From: Acidimicrobiales bacterium
GTDB taxonomy: Bacteria; Actinomycetota; Acidimicrobiia; Acidimicrobiales; Poriferisodalaceae
Assembly: GCA_014239555.1 (NCBI GenBank)
Contig: JAAZYR010000001.1
Coordinates: 124,001-188,000 of the forward strand
DNA length: 64,000 nt
Direction of reading: 5' to 3'
Shown: positions 51,146-60,407 of the stretch, one piece after another
How positions within the stretch are numbered: the first letter of the stretch is position 1
How the letters are laid out: each line of letters starts with the position of its first letter
The notes under the pieces: generated by a model
Database searches by the model: none
What the model saw: only the letters and a program-made list of their open reading frames with translations
What the model was told of the DNA's origin: nothing
Program-made: the position numbers and the translations under genes

Positions 51146-52344
51146 CGGACGCGGACCGATTAGCGTCAGCCCGGCTTTGGGCTGCGCATCACTATCCCTA
51201 TTTGGCTTCTGCGCTGTTTGCCATTCGGTTCGTTTCCGCCCCAAACACTGGTGGCGTAGCAGCCGACGAACATTTCCGTGTTTACGTTGACCATCACCAA
51301 ACCTCTGGTTGGACCGCTGACCTACTTGGTGTTGAGATGGTCCATCAAGTAGGTCACTTGTTGCGGGGACATGCTTCTCGGGCTCGCGAGATCGGACTTG
51401 TAGAAGAGGACCTCTTACATTGGGTCGACTCAACAGACGCGGAAATCAATGATGACCTTGTTGAGGTTCATGTGTCACCTATCAATTCGGCATTTCCGAT
51501 CGATCTAGGGCTCGCACCTTCACTTTTTGCGGAGGAATACTTCGTTAACGGCCAGCGGCGTATAGGAATACGCCGAGATTGTGGGAGCGCTGCTCATGGC
51601 GATCCGCGACGTTGGGAAGAGCCACCGCCGATGAGAGATACAGAGGGCGTCCGGAAAGAGGAAACCGACCTAATCCGACGTCGCGTGGCTTCTGAAATCC
51701 TTGCGCACCAACGAAGGCATGGAAGTAGCCCGGCGGGTCTTCTGCGTTGGGCGAATGCTCTTCTTTACCCTCGGGTGGATTGGCGTAGAGAGCTAGGAGC
51801 GACGTTGCGCCGAGGGGTTGCCGAGATATCGGGGGCGGTCAATTACAGCTACCAGCGTCCGAGTCGCAGAGCGTATTGTTCGCCTGAGGTGATATTGCCC
51901 AGTTTGCGGCAACGCGTGCCGCGTTTGTCGGTGGTGTTAGACACCAGCGCGTCGATGGACGAAAGCTTGTTAACGGAAGCTCTCACTGAAATTGATGGGT
52001 TGCTCATAGCGAGTGGAGTGCGGCCTGACGCAGTGAGCGTCTTTACCTGTGACGCAAAAGCAGGACCCGCTCAACTCATTAGAAGCGCGTCGGACATCAC
52101 ACTTGTTGGTGGCGGTGGAACGGACCTGACGGTCGGCATAAATGCGGCAATCGGATCGAGGCCTCGCCCCGACTTGGTAGTAGTAATAACAGACGGATGG
52201 ACTCCGTGGCCCACATCGGCACCTCGAGGAATCAGAACTATCGCACTGCTTTTGGGTGAAACTCCACCTGCGCCCCCGATGTGGGTGCAAGAACTGGTAG
52301 TCAAGGATGTGGCTTCGCCCTCTCTGGAAATTGAGGCGCGTTAA
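51142..52344 (+). CDS. VWA-domain protein with metallopeptidase-like N-terminal domain
   Basis: A 400-residue MoxR partner. Residues 1-150 match the putative metallopeptidase domain of DUF2201-type proteins: HQVGH (68-72) with DAEIND (97-102) downstream. In most relatives the motif is HExxH, so the catalytic Glu is here Gln, which would abolish peptidase chemistry but leave metal binding. Residues 255-395 are a VWA domain with an intact MIDAS: DTSAS (D265, S267, S269), GGGGTDL and a final VITDG Asp. It starts inside the ATPase stop codon. It probably couples ATP-driven remodelling to an unknown client. Confidence 0.88.
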   Translation: MTDADRLASARLWAAHHYPYLASALFAIRFVSAPNTGGVAADEHFRVYVDHHQTSGWTADLLGVEMVHQVGHLLRGHASRAREIGLVEEDLLHWVDSTDAEINDDLVEVHVSPINSAFPIDLGLAPSLFAEEYFVNGQRRIGIRRDCGSAAHGDPRRWEEPPPMRDTEGVRKEETDLIRRRVASEILAHQRRHGSSPAGLLRWANALLYPRVDWRRELGATLRRGVAEISGAVNYSYQRPSRRAYCSPEVILPSLRQRVPRLSVVLDTSASMDESLLTEALTEIDGLLIASGVRPDAVSVFTCDAKAGPAQLIRSASDITLVGGGGTDLTVGINAAIGSRPRPDLVVVITDGWTPWPTSAPRGIRTIALLLGETPPAPPMWVQELVVKDVASPSLEIEAR

Positions 52345-52425
52345 ATCTGGCGTCGACCTCATTTGTGAAGCGCGTAGTGAGGGTGCAACCTATTCTGCAA
52401 ATTCGAATGCACATGGAGGAAGAAG

Positions 52426-53271
52426 TTGAGACCGCTTGTTAGCACTGAATGGCTTGCTCAGAACATCGAGGATCCCCAACTTCGCATACTGGAGTGCTCC
52501 GTCAACCTGCGCTCTGGGCCTGATGGGTATACCCCGGTCTCGATGCGACAAACTTGGCAGGATGAGCACATCCCTAATTCCGCGTACGCTGATCTGACTT
52601 TCGAGCTCAGTGACCCCCGCAGTGATTTACGGTTCACAATGCCCACAGCGGAACGTTTTGCAAGTGCTATGGAAGACCTTGGGGTAGGTACAGGTACCCG
52701 CGTGGTGCTCTACGATCGACGATTCACCATGTGGGCAACTCGCGTTTGGTGGATGCTGAAAACGTTTGGATTTGATAATTGTGCAGTACTTGATGGCGGG
52801 TGGACGTCTTGGGTTGCAGATGGGTTTGCCACTACTTCAGACCCAACGCCAACTCGTGCATCAACAACGTTTCGTGCTGAGCCTCGACCGGAGTTAATCG
52901 CTGACCTCGAAAGAATGGAAGCTGCGTTGAACGACGGAACGTGCATTATCAACGCGTTGTCGGGGAGCAACCATGACGGAACAGATGCCAGTTATGGACG
53001 TCGGGGCCATCTTCCCGGCGCTGGCAACGTCTACGCCGTTGATTTACTCGACCCAGAATCTCATCGCTATCTTCCCATCGACCAGCTAGCTGAGCTTTTG
53101 AGCGACGCGACCCAGACGTCGGGGCCAATCGTCACCTATTGCGGTGGAGGAATAGCGGCTACCTCGGATGCTTTTGTCTTGAGTGCACTCTTGGGTAGAA
53201 ATGACGTGTCGGTATATGACGGCTCGCTCAGTGAGTGGTTACTTGACCCAAACCGCCCCCTCGAAGTCTGA
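52426..53271 (+). CDS. Tandem-rhodanese sulfurtransferase
   Basis: A 281-residue protein with two rhodanese domains. The second carries the active Cys239 in TYCGGGIAAT, the first lacks it (VLYDRRFTMWATRVWW). This is the 3-mercaptopyruvate/thiosulfate sulfurtransferase layout. The loop CGGGIA differs from mammalian CRKGVT and CGSGVT, so donor specificity is uncertain. It starts with TTG at 52426 after GGAGGA. The HAD gene follows by 6 bp. Confidence 0.92.
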   Translation: MRPLVSTEWLAQNIEDPQLRILECSVNLRSGPDGYTPVSMRQTWQDEHIPNSAYADLTFELSDPRSDLRFTMPTAERFASAMEDLGVGTGTRVVLYDRRFTMWATRVWWMLKTFGFDNCAVLDGGWTSWVADGFATTSDPTPTRASTTFRAEPRPELIADLERMEAALNDGTCIINALSGSNHDGTDASYGRRGHLPGAGNVYAVDLLDPESHRYLPIDQLAELLSDATQTSGPIVTYCGGGIAATSDAFVLSALLGRNDVSVYDGSLSEWLLDPNRPLEV

Positions 53272-53277
53272 GCACGA

Positions 53278-53928
53278 GTGGCGGTTACCTCAAGTCAGTC
53301 TCAGTTTGATGCCATTGTCTTCGATTGGGGAGGTGTTATCACCGTGCCTCCTGGTCCCGTCGTGAATCGGTTATACCGTGATACCGGAGTAGACCAAAAG
53401 AAATTGAAAGATCGGCAGGACCGCTACAGGGATGACGATCCAGATTCCCAGTTCGCGAAATTGGAACGGGGTGAATTAGCCCTCGAGGACTACCTCCACT
53501 GGTCTCGAGATGATTTGCCTGGTGCTGAACTGATCTGGGATCCTTCAAGCCCTCATTTCCTCTTTCCACAACTCACGGTCATGTCTGAAGTTGTGGATCG
53601 CATATCAGAACTGCGCGAACGGGGCTTCTTGATCGGGCTTTTGAGCAACAACATCGCCGAAGCTTGGCCAGTTGTGGCTAGAGGACTAGCTCTCCAAGAA
53701 CTTTTCCACGTGGTGGTTAATTCAGCTTTTGTGGGTATGCGAAAACCTGAGCACAGGATTTATTTTCATATTGCCGACGAACTAGGTGTTCCCGTTGAAC
53801 GTGTCTTATTTCTCGATGACAATCGCACCAATGTCGAGGCTGCGATTGCATGTGGCATGCATGCAATTGAAGTTAAACAGCCCATCCCGGCGTTAGGTTC
53901 GCTCGAACGAAAACTAGAAAATTCGTAG
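53278..53928 (+). CDS. HAD-superfamily hydrolase (GGV type)
   Basis: The 216-residue protein has motif [13 protein letters not shown], with Gly in place of the second Asp, motif II GLLSNN, motif [15 protein letters not shown] and motif [14 protein letters not shown]. It is a paralogue of the protein at 13590 by these shared features. A GTG at 53278 starts it, 6 bp after the rhodanese gene, so they are co-transcribed. Confidence 0.87.
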   Translation: MAVTSSQSQFDAIVFDWGGVITVPPGPVVNRLYRDTGVDQKKLKDRQDRYRDDDPDSQFAKLERGELALEDYLHWSRDDLPGAELIWDPSSPHFLFPQLTVMSEVVDRISELRERGFLIGLLSNNIAEAWPVVARGLALQELFHVVVNSAFVGMRKPEHRIYFHIADELGVPVERVLFLDDNRTNVEAAIACGMHAIEVKQPIPALGSLERKLENS

Positions 53929-53940
53929 GGACAACCTCAG

Positions 53941-54738
53941 TCAGGCGAAATCTGGTTTCCGTTTCTCCATAATCGCAGCGTGTCCTTCTCGAACATCGGG
54001 GCCAGTAAATCCCAGCATCTCTAGCGCCACCGAAGTATCAAAAGCCGGTCCAGCTGACCGCAGCCAATTATTGAGGCTGTATTTGGTCCATCGGATAGCG
54101 GACTGGCTGCCGTTAGCTAGCTTGCGAGCCACGGAGTAAGCCTCCTCCATGACTTGGTCATCATCGACGCAAACGCTCGCAAGACCCATTGCTTCTGCTT
54201 CTTCTCCGGACATGGAATCGCAGGTCAACAAGTAATACTTCGCCTTTGCCATACCGCATAGGAGGGGCCAAATGATGGCAGCGTGATCGCCGGCGGCTAC
54301 CCCTAGTTTTGTGTGACCGTCGAGAATACGAGCGTTGCGTCCGACTACCGAAATATCGGCCATAAACGCAGCTGCTAGTCCAGCGCCGACGGCTACGCCT
54401 TCGATCGCTGAGATAATCACCTTGGAACAATTGATCATGTTGTAGACGATGTCTCGTGCTTCGCGGAGTGCGTTGGCGCGGTAATCGAAATCGTTCATGA
54501 TCTTTTCGATCATTCCCATGTCGCCGCCCGCAGAAAATGTCCCGTTAGCCCCATGGATGACGACCACGCGGGTTTCTGGGTCGGTGTCGACGACTTTCCA
54601 AACATCGGCAAGCGCTAAATGTTTGCCCTCATCAACAGCGTTTAGCTTGCCTGGCGTATCGATACAGATATCTAGGATGCCGTCGTCGTCGGGTCCGGTG
54701 ATGGACAGCGCGGAAAAGTCTGCATAACGGTGGGTCAT
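53941..54738 (-). CDS. Enoyl-CoA hydratase/isomerase
   Basis: The 265-residue crotonase-fold protein has [12 protein letters not shown] and [19 protein letters not shown] for the oxyanion hole, and [16 protein letters not shown] in the active-site helix where typical hydratases have Glu. The substrate is unknown. I use the ATG at 54738 (MTHRYADF); an ATG at 54750 is also possible. The frame continues to 54846, but that would overlap the HIT gene. Confidence 0.88.
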   Translation of the reverse strand: MTHRYADFSALSITGPDDDGILDICIDTPGKLNAVDEGKHLALADVWKVVDTDPETRVVVIHGANGTFSAGGDMGMIEKIMNDFDYRANALREARDIVYNMINCSKVIISAIEGVAVGAGLAAAFMADISVVGRNARILDGHTKLGVAAGDHAAIIWPLLCGMAKAKYYLLTCDSMSGEEAEAMGLASVCVDDDQVMEEAYSVARKLANGSQSAIRWTKYSLNNWLRSAGPAFDTSVALEMLGFTGPDVREGHAAIMEKRKPDFA

Positions 54739-54772
54739 GGCCTCGAACATAGCCCCATCAATGTCCCCTTCT

Positions 54773-55198
54773 CTATTCGGATCGCGGAAGTTCCCTTTCG
54801 CCGCGAAGTACCTCAGCAATTGTCCGAATCTGATCGGGATTGCCATAGGACCTCTCCCATGGATGAAGCAACCGGTCCCGCCCGTATCGAGGAATCAAAT
54901 GAATATGGAAATGGAACTGAGATTGGTCGGCTGCGGAACCATTGTTGTTAAGTAAATTTATTCCCAGTGGCTCAAGTTTTTCCTTAACTCTCTTGGCTAC
55001 TTCGCGGCACGCAAGCATCACCTGGGCGGCATCTTCATCTCCCAATTCGAAGATGTCGCGCACGTGACGTTTGGGGATGACCAAGCAGTGACCGGGTGTC
55101 ATCGGAAGGATGTCCATGAAGGCCAAAGTGTTGGTGTCTTCGTAGACCGTGTTTGAGGAGGACGTTCCCTCGGCTATGGAACAAAACAGGCAGTGCAC
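54773..55198 (-). CDS. HIT-family nucleotide hydrolase
   Basis: A 141-residue Hint-type protein: CxxC near the N-terminus (CLFC, zinc site) and the histidine triad HFHIHLIP (His96, His98, His100). Such proteins hydrolyse nucleoside phosphoramidates such as AMP-lysine. It lies between coaA (60 bp upstream) and the enoyl-CoA hydratase on the same strand. Confidence 0.93.
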   Translation of the reverse strand: MHCLFCSIAEGTSSSNTVYEDTNTLAFMDILPMTPGHCLVIPKRHVRDIFELGDEDAAQVMLACREVAKRVKEKLEPLGINLLNNNGSAADQSQFHFHIHLIPRYGRDRLLHPWERSYGNPDQIRTIAEVLRGERELPRSE

Positions 55199-55258
55199 GA
55201 CCGGCGAGGGTAGTTGAGGTTCAGAGAAAGAAGCGCCTCGAGTTGCAAGGCGGGAGTG

Positions 55259-56191
55259 TTAAGGCCTTCGGAGTTGGACTGCTTCTATTTCGTGGTTGCC
55301 GTCTTTTCTAAGAACGAGATCTGCCCGGGCCCGTGTCGGCAAAATATTTTCTTGAAGGTTCACTAGGTTGATTGACCTCCAGATGGTGCGTGCGACGGCT
55401 TCCGCTGCGTCCTCAGGAAGGTGAGCGAATTGGCTGAAATAGGCGCTTTGCTCGCGAAATGCGGTGGACCGCAGTTGTTGAAATCGTTCCACATACCAAG
55501 ATTCAAGATCATCAGGGTCGGCATCAACATAGATCGTGAAGTCGAAATAGTCCGAGACGAACGGCGTGTTTGAAGGAGACCCGGTTTGGAGGACATTCAA
55601 GCCTTCGACAATCAAAATATCTGGCTGTTCCACGACTTGAATCTCGTCTGTTATGTCATAGGTGACGTGTGAATAGACGGGTGCCGACACGCTGGGCGAA
55701 CCGTTAGCCACGTTTCGAAGAAACTCAACTAGCGCTCCTTGGCGATAGGACTCGGGAAACCCCTTCCTACCAAGCAAACCTTTTTCCTCGAGCTCCGCGT
55801 TCGGTTGAAGAAAACCGTCGGTGGTGAGCAGGTCAACTCTGGGGTGTTGAGGCCATCTCGCGAGCATTGCTTGAAGAATCCTCGCTGTGGTGCTCTTGCC
55901 GGCGGAAACGCTGCCCGCGACCCCAATCAAAAACGGACGATCAGAGGAATTTCGTCCGAAGAAATCTGCGGTTGTGTTCCGGATTTGATACTGGGCTTCT
56001 ACTCGGAGATTGAGCAGGCGAGACAATGGTAGATAGATATCTCGAACCCCAGCAATTGTGATCGGTTCCACGCGACCGGCGAGTTCATTCAACTCGTCTT
56101 CGTTAAGTGTTAAAGGTGTTGCATCTCGTAACGCCGCCCACTCGGCACGGGTGAAACTGAGATGCTCACTAGAAGGGTTCCAGTCGGACAC
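55259..56191 (-). CDS. coaA: Type I pantothenate kinase
   Basis: The 310-residue enzyme phosphorylates pantothenate, the first step of CoA synthesis. It has the P-loop GVAGSVSAGKST (90-101), LLTTDGFLQPN and YSHVTYDI, all standard for CoaA. In E. coli it is feedback-inhibited by CoA. Given the many CoA-dependent genes in the window its presence is expected, but it is not next to other coa genes. Confidence 0.94.
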   Translation of the reverse strand: MSDWNPSSEHLSFTRAEWAALRDATPLTLNEDELNELAGRVEPITIAGVRDIYLPLSRLLNLRVEAQYQIRNTTADFFGRNSSDRPFLIGVAGSVSAGKSTTARILQAMLARWPQHPRVDLLTTDGFLQPNAELEEKGLLGRKGFPESYRQGALVEFLRNVANGSPSVSAPVYSHVTYDITDEIQVVEQPDILIVEGLNVLQTGSPSNTPFVSDYFDFTIYVDADPDDLESWYVERFQQLRSTAFREQSAYFSQFAHLPEDAAEAVARTIWRSINLVNLQENILPTRARADLVLRKDGNHEIEAVQLRRP

Positions 56192-56239
56192 CCCTCAAGA
56201 CTGTCTCGTTATCCCAGCCTCATGCAACTGATCTACCGT

Positions 56240-57445
56240 TTAGGGCGTGTTGACCCATGCCCCTTGGGTGTTGAATAGTCCACGCTTCCAGCGGCTAGGA
56301 GTGAACAACGCAGCGCGCGGATAGTCCTCAAACATCCACCGCGCGAAGTTCCGTCGGCTCCAGTCATTGGTATTTGCAAGGCGAAGAGCTATCTCAGCTA
56401 AGCCTGGTCTGGCCAGCACTTTGCTGAGAGAGCCGGCAAGACGGTGATCAAGTTGCAAAGCGACTCGAACCGATGTTTCGTATCGCAGTGCTGCCATATG
56501 GCCCTGACTTTCCTCTGTCACGGCCTGCGCAGCAAGTCGACCGCTCTCCAAAGCTTGTCCAATGCCCTCGCCTGTCATTGGGTCAGTAGCAGTTGCTGCA
56601 TCTCCAACAAACATCACCGGTCCCCGGCTCAACTGCGCCTTAGGAAGTCGTGCCGGAATGGGCCACGCCTTGTGCGAACCTTCCGACTTGACGTTGCCAA
56701 GAACCTCTCTCAGGTGCGATCGTTGGAGCAGCCCATCCCAAATAGCAGCTAGCTGTTTGCCATCGATTCCGTCTTTGCGGACTACGCCGAACCCAACATT
56801 GACTCGGCCACCCTGTAAGGGGAACGACCATGCGTAACCGGGTAATAAATCCTTCTCGAACCAAACCCACAGCTTTCGGCTTCGCTCGCCATCGGCGTGG
56901 AAGTATTGCCTGAACGCGTGCCAATCGCCTCGGTAACCGTTAGGAGTGCACCCCAACGCTTTACGAACGGGTGACCACATGCCGTCGGCAGCGATTACAT
57001 TTCTCGCTGAAAAAATTGTTCCGTCTTGGAGTCGAACTCGCGCACCATCCTCCTCAATGTCAATCTGTTCGAAGGCTGCTCCTTGGCGAATTTCGACACC
57101 TGCGTCAAGGGCTACTTGCACCAGTTCGGCGTCTAATTCGCGCCGCTCAACAACAGCCGCATATTGCCCCTGCGTTTTGGGGAGCTCTAGCTGAATTTCT
57201 TTGCCCTTTGGCGAACGAAGAAAAATGTCGCTTACTTCCAACCAACTGCGCGTCGCTGTTGGTTGCACGCCAAGTTCTTCAAGTTCACGCAAGGCCAGAG
57301 TTGTTAGCCCATCGCCGCAGCATTTGTCTCGCGGAAAGGTCGCTTTGTCGACCACCACTACATTTAGTCCAAGCCGTTGGCCTGTGATGGCAGCGGCGCA
57401 GCCGGCCGGTCCGGCGCCCACGATTAGAACGTCACAAGAAGGCAC
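56240..57445 (-). CDS. Geranylgeranyl reductase family FAD-dependent oxidoreductase
   Basis: A 401-residue flavoprotein: FAD fingerprint VGAGPAGCAAA (9-19), KCCGDGLTTLALRELEELG and MFVGDAATATDPMTGEGIGQAL near residue 280, as in GGR and related phenol hydroxylase folds. Members reduce polyprenyl chains in menaquinone or lipid synthesis; a menaquinone (MenJ-like) role is plausible. It lies 48 bp upstream of coaA and 36 bp downstream of the VanW gene. Confidence 0.9.
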   Translation of the reverse strand: MPSCDVLIVGAGPAGCAAAITGQRLGLNVVVVDKATFPRDKCCGDGLTTLALRELEELGVQPTATRSWLEVSDIFLRSPKGKEIQLELPKTQGQYAAVVERRELDAELVQVALDAGVEIRQGAAFEQIDIEEDGARVRLQDGTIFSARNVIAADGMWSPVRKALGCTPNGYRGDWHAFRQYFHADGERSRKLWVWFEKDLLPGYAWSFPLQGGRVNVGFGVVRKDGIDGKQLAAIWDGLLQRSHLREVLGNVKSEGSHKAWPIPARLPKAQLSRGPVMFVGDAATATDPMTGEGIGQALESGRLAAQAVTEESQGHMAALRYETSVRVALQLDHRLAGSLSKVLARPGLAEIALRLANTNDWSRRNFARWMFEDYPRAALFTPSRWKRGLFNTQGAWVNTP

Positions 57446-57481
57446 CTACATAAGGCTATCTATCAGTCATGCGTAGACGTC

Positions 57482-59305
57482 TCAGTCTCCGCTGACGGGC
57501 GACGTGGTTGTGGTGGGGGAACTCGTCGCCGTGGGGTCATCGCCTCCAACTGGATCTGAAACGTCTTCAGAAGTTTCCTCTCCAGCGATAGTCGTAGTGG
57601 TTTGATCTGGGTCAGAGGGCGTGCCGTCACAGTTGAGGCCTTCCTCGGGGCGGTACTTAGCGAAGAAGTGGTCAGCCTCCTCCCTACCGTCAGACCAGGA
57701 TCTGTTGCGCTGGGTTTTTACGTGTGTGCAGAGATCGATGGCCTCCCCCGTCGATTCGTCAAGAATCACTTCTGGCTCGTCAAGAGCCACTTCGACATTT
57801 ACGGTCGAGTACATATCGACAGTGATGGACTCGTCGGTCCAACTATTCCAAATCAAAACCCCGAATGGCGTCGGATTGGTAATTATCAGATCGGGACGCG
57901 GGTATGAGATTGTGGCCTCAAGTCCGAAGGGATAACGCGGAAAATAGATGGAGTGGGCTTGGTAGTACTCGAAATCCAGCCCAGCTCGAACGGCGGCATT
58001 AAATATGGTCGTTGCGAACTGCGAGACTCCGCCGCCGATGTCTTCGACCAAGTGGCCCTTGGATATGAAACCTCCGTTAACAAAGCCATTTTCTTCAGTG
58101 CGGCGTCCGACGGTTTCGTTCAGCGAAAGCCGCCCTCCGGGTTTGATCCATTTGCCGTTCACGATTTCTGCAAACTTTTGGATATTAGTGACCCGGCCTA
58201 GGCAGCACGAGTAATACGTGGTGAAGGATGACACCCGTTCGACTATTCCCAGGGCTTGAAGACGGTTGACAGCTTCTCGCGGTGCCGCAGGACGGTTGGG
58301 CAAAACATAGATCTCGTTCGTCGGGCCTTTGTCAAGCGCCGACAAGACGATGTTGACAGCGGAGGTATCACAGCAAGCGGTTCCGCCGTCCGAGGAAATA
58401 ATGCTCACAACGTCGCGATGAACATCGAATTGGGCTTGACCCGCGCCGGTATTGCCCGGGATGAGCAACTCTTCGAGCGATGGAAGCACTAGGGGCTGGC
58501 TGATAGTAAGAGTTGGTTCTTGGCCTGTTGTGTCTAGTGCAAACCAGCTTGCGACGACACGAGACGGTAAGAGTGTCTGGTAATCGTTGAGACGCAGTTC
58601 CGGTTGTGTTTCGACAATTTTGTTTGCAGTTCTAACCAAATCAACGACCTCTTCATCGCTGATTCTTGGTAAGAGTTCTACCGTTCCCACTCGAATAGCT
58701 GGCGAGCCACCTCCCTTTATCGCCTCAGCAAGAACCTGCGATGTCTCTTCGAGGTCGATGAGCTTGCCGACGACACTCGGCACCGCTTCAAGACGACCCT
58801 GAACCACCTGTACAGAGGGCTCAACGGGTTCGCTCCGGAACCCTGGGTAGCTATGCAGAACTGCTTCAAGTTTTGATATGTCAACATCGATCTTGATTTC
58901 GGCGGAAGTGGTGGAAGTCAGCGCTGAAAGCCAATTAAGTGGCCGGCTGAGAGTGCCCTGGCGGCGTGTACTCATCGCAGCGTCGTAAGTTGCTGCAACG
59001 TCTATAGAAACGCCCAAATCGCTTGCAGTCCAAGCCCCTGAACCCAATTCGCTCTCTATGGAAACCCTCGTCGTCGTAATTCGATCAGCAATCGCTTCTA
59101 CTCGCGCTCGCAACGCGACATCGCTTAAACCGCCGACGGTCTCGCCAGCGACTTTTACGTTGCGAACGACCCGGTCGCGATGAATCGCAGTATCAATAGC
59201 CCAAGCGCTAAAGAGAGACGCGACAACAAAGAGAGGGAGTCCTACCATCAGGGTCCACCGGGGAAGGCGAAGTATCTCGCGCACGTAGATGGATGGTAGG
59301 GCCAT
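57482..59305 (-). CDS. VanW-family protein with peptidoglycan-binding-like domains
   Basis: The 607-residue protein has one N-terminal membrane anchor (residues 17-37), two YoaR-like putative peptidoglycan-binding repeats (residues about 50-270), and a VanW domain from about 375 (FTTYYSCCLGR, NLQKFAEIVNG-like GKWIKPGGRLSLNETVGRRT, GGGVSQFATTIFNAA). The tail is Thr/Ser/Pro/Asp-rich. VanW proteins accompany cell-wall remodelling, and the function is unknown. Outside-facing location is inferred. Confidence 0.9.
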   Translation of the reverse strand: MALPSIYVREILRLPRWTLMVGLPLFVVASLFSAWAIDTAIHRDRVVRNVKVAGETVGGLSDVALRARVEAIADRITTTRVSIESELGSGAWTASDLGVSIDVAATYDAAMSTRRQGTLSRPLNWLSALTSTTSAEIKIDVDISKLEAVLHSYPGFRSEPVEPSVQVVQGRLEAVPSVVGKLIDLEETSQVLAEAIKGGGSPAIRVGTVELLPRISDEEVVDLVRTANKIVETQPELRLNDYQTLLPSRVVASWFALDTTGQEPTLTISQPLVLPSLEELLIPGNTGAGQAQFDVHRDVVSIISSDGGTACCDTSAVNIVLSALDKGPTNEIYVLPNRPAAPREAVNRLQALGIVERVSSFTTYYSCCLGRVTNIQKFAEIVNGKWIKPGGRLSLNETVGRRTEENGFVNGGFISKGHLVEDIGGGVSQFATTIFNAAVRAGLDFEYYQAHSIYFPRYPFGLEATISYPRPDLIITNPTPFGVLIWNSWTDESITVDMYSTVNVEVALDEPEVILDESTGEAIDLCTHVKTQRNRSWSDGREEADHFFAKYRPEEGLNCDGTPSDPDQTTTTIAGEETSEDVSDPVGGDDPTATSSPTTTTSPVSGD

Positions 59306-59449
59306 AGCGCCACATAGTGAGCGCGGTTGGACTCCTCGGAATATTGGCGCTGCGTGTGCTAGGCAAGACGGTTGAGCGGGTGCTCTGAAAGATCAAAACG
59401 GTCACCCGAACAGTTCGTAAGTTTTTATAGGCCGACAAAGGGGTCAACA

Positions 59450-60367
59450 ATGAGCAAGCTCTGTGAAGGACGGGTCGTAATTGTCACAGGTGGTGCCCGA
59501 GGGATAGGACGCGAGCACTGTTTGATGCTTGCTGAGCATGGGGCGAAAGTTGTTGTCAACGATTTGGGCGGTGCCCGCGACGGCTCGGGTTCCGATCAGG
59601 GGCCAGCCGACGACGTTGTCGCAGAGATCGAGCTAATGGGCGGCGAGGCAGTCGCCAATGGAGATGACGTTTCGGATTGGGAAGGTGCTCAAAGGATGGT
59701 GAATCAAGCCATCGAGACTTTCGGCGACCTAACGGGCATTGTGAGCAATGCAGGTATTTTACGCGATCGTATGTTGGTCAATATGACCGAAGCGGAATGG
59801 GATGCGGTCATTCAGGTCCACCTCAAAGGCACCTTTGCGCCGGCGCGTTGGGCGGCATCGTATTGGCGAGACAAAGCTAAAGCCGGTGAACCCGTAAATG
59901 CGTCGATCGTCAACACCAGTTCAGTGTCAGGCCTCTACGGCAACCCCGGCCAGACCAACTACGGAGCAGCGAAGATGGGAATCGCGGCCTTCACCGTGAT
60001 AGCTGCGCGCGAACTAAAAAGATACGGCGTCAGAGTTAACGCCATCGCCCCAGGGGCGCTGACTCGAATGACTGAAGATCTCGGGATGGGCGACGCATCT
60101 GAAGAGGACAGAGCCCTCATGCACCCTCGATACATAGCGCCCATAGTCACTTGGTTACAAAGTGCGGAGTCAGCAGATGTGACTGGCAGAGTGTTTGAGG
60201 CATCGGGTCGGCTCTTGGGAGTGGCGAACGGATGGCATCGTGGTCCGGTCGTAGAAGCAGTGGACGATCCGACCCAAATTGCAGAAGTGGCCCGACAACT
60301 CGTGTCCGAAGCGCAACTTAACTCGGGTATGGACGGTCAGCCGTTTGATGGAGGGCTGCTTAGCTGA
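59450..60367 (+). CDS. SDR family 3-hydroxyacyl-CoA dehydrogenase of the MFE-2 (HSD17B4) type
   Basis: It has 305 residues. TGGARGIG (13-20) binds NAD; NDLGGARDG with GPADDVVAEI is specific for the (3R)-hydroxyacyl-CoA dehydrogenase domain of multifunctional enzyme type 2. Ser158, Tyr171 and Lys175 form the active site. The hydratase partner follows by 40 bp. AAAGGGG is 6 nt before the ATG at 59450; the frame continues to 59372 but lacks a site there. Confidence 0.92.
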   Translation: MSKLCEGRVVIVTGGARGIGREHCLMLAEHGAKVVVNDLGGARDGSGSDQGPADDVVAEIELMGGEAVANGDDVSDWEGAQRMVNQAIETFGDLTGIVSNAGILRDRMLVNMTEAEWDAVIQVHLKGTFAPARWAASYWRDKAKAGEPVNASIVNTSSVSGLYGNPGQTNYGAAKMGIAAFTVIAARELKRYGVRVNAIAPGALTRMTEDLGMGDASEEDRALMHPRYIAPIVTWLQSAESADVTGRVFEASGRLLGVANGWHRGPVVEAVDDPTQIAEVARQLVSEAQLNSGMDGQPFDGGLLS

Positions 60368-60407
60368 GCTAGGCATTAGTTGTGCAACTGAACCGAAGGA
60401 GATCGTT

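Noticed and set aside
59407..59417. CGAACAGTTCG, looks like a LexA box
   Set aside because: The two half sites are separated by one base rather than the four bases of a LexA operator.
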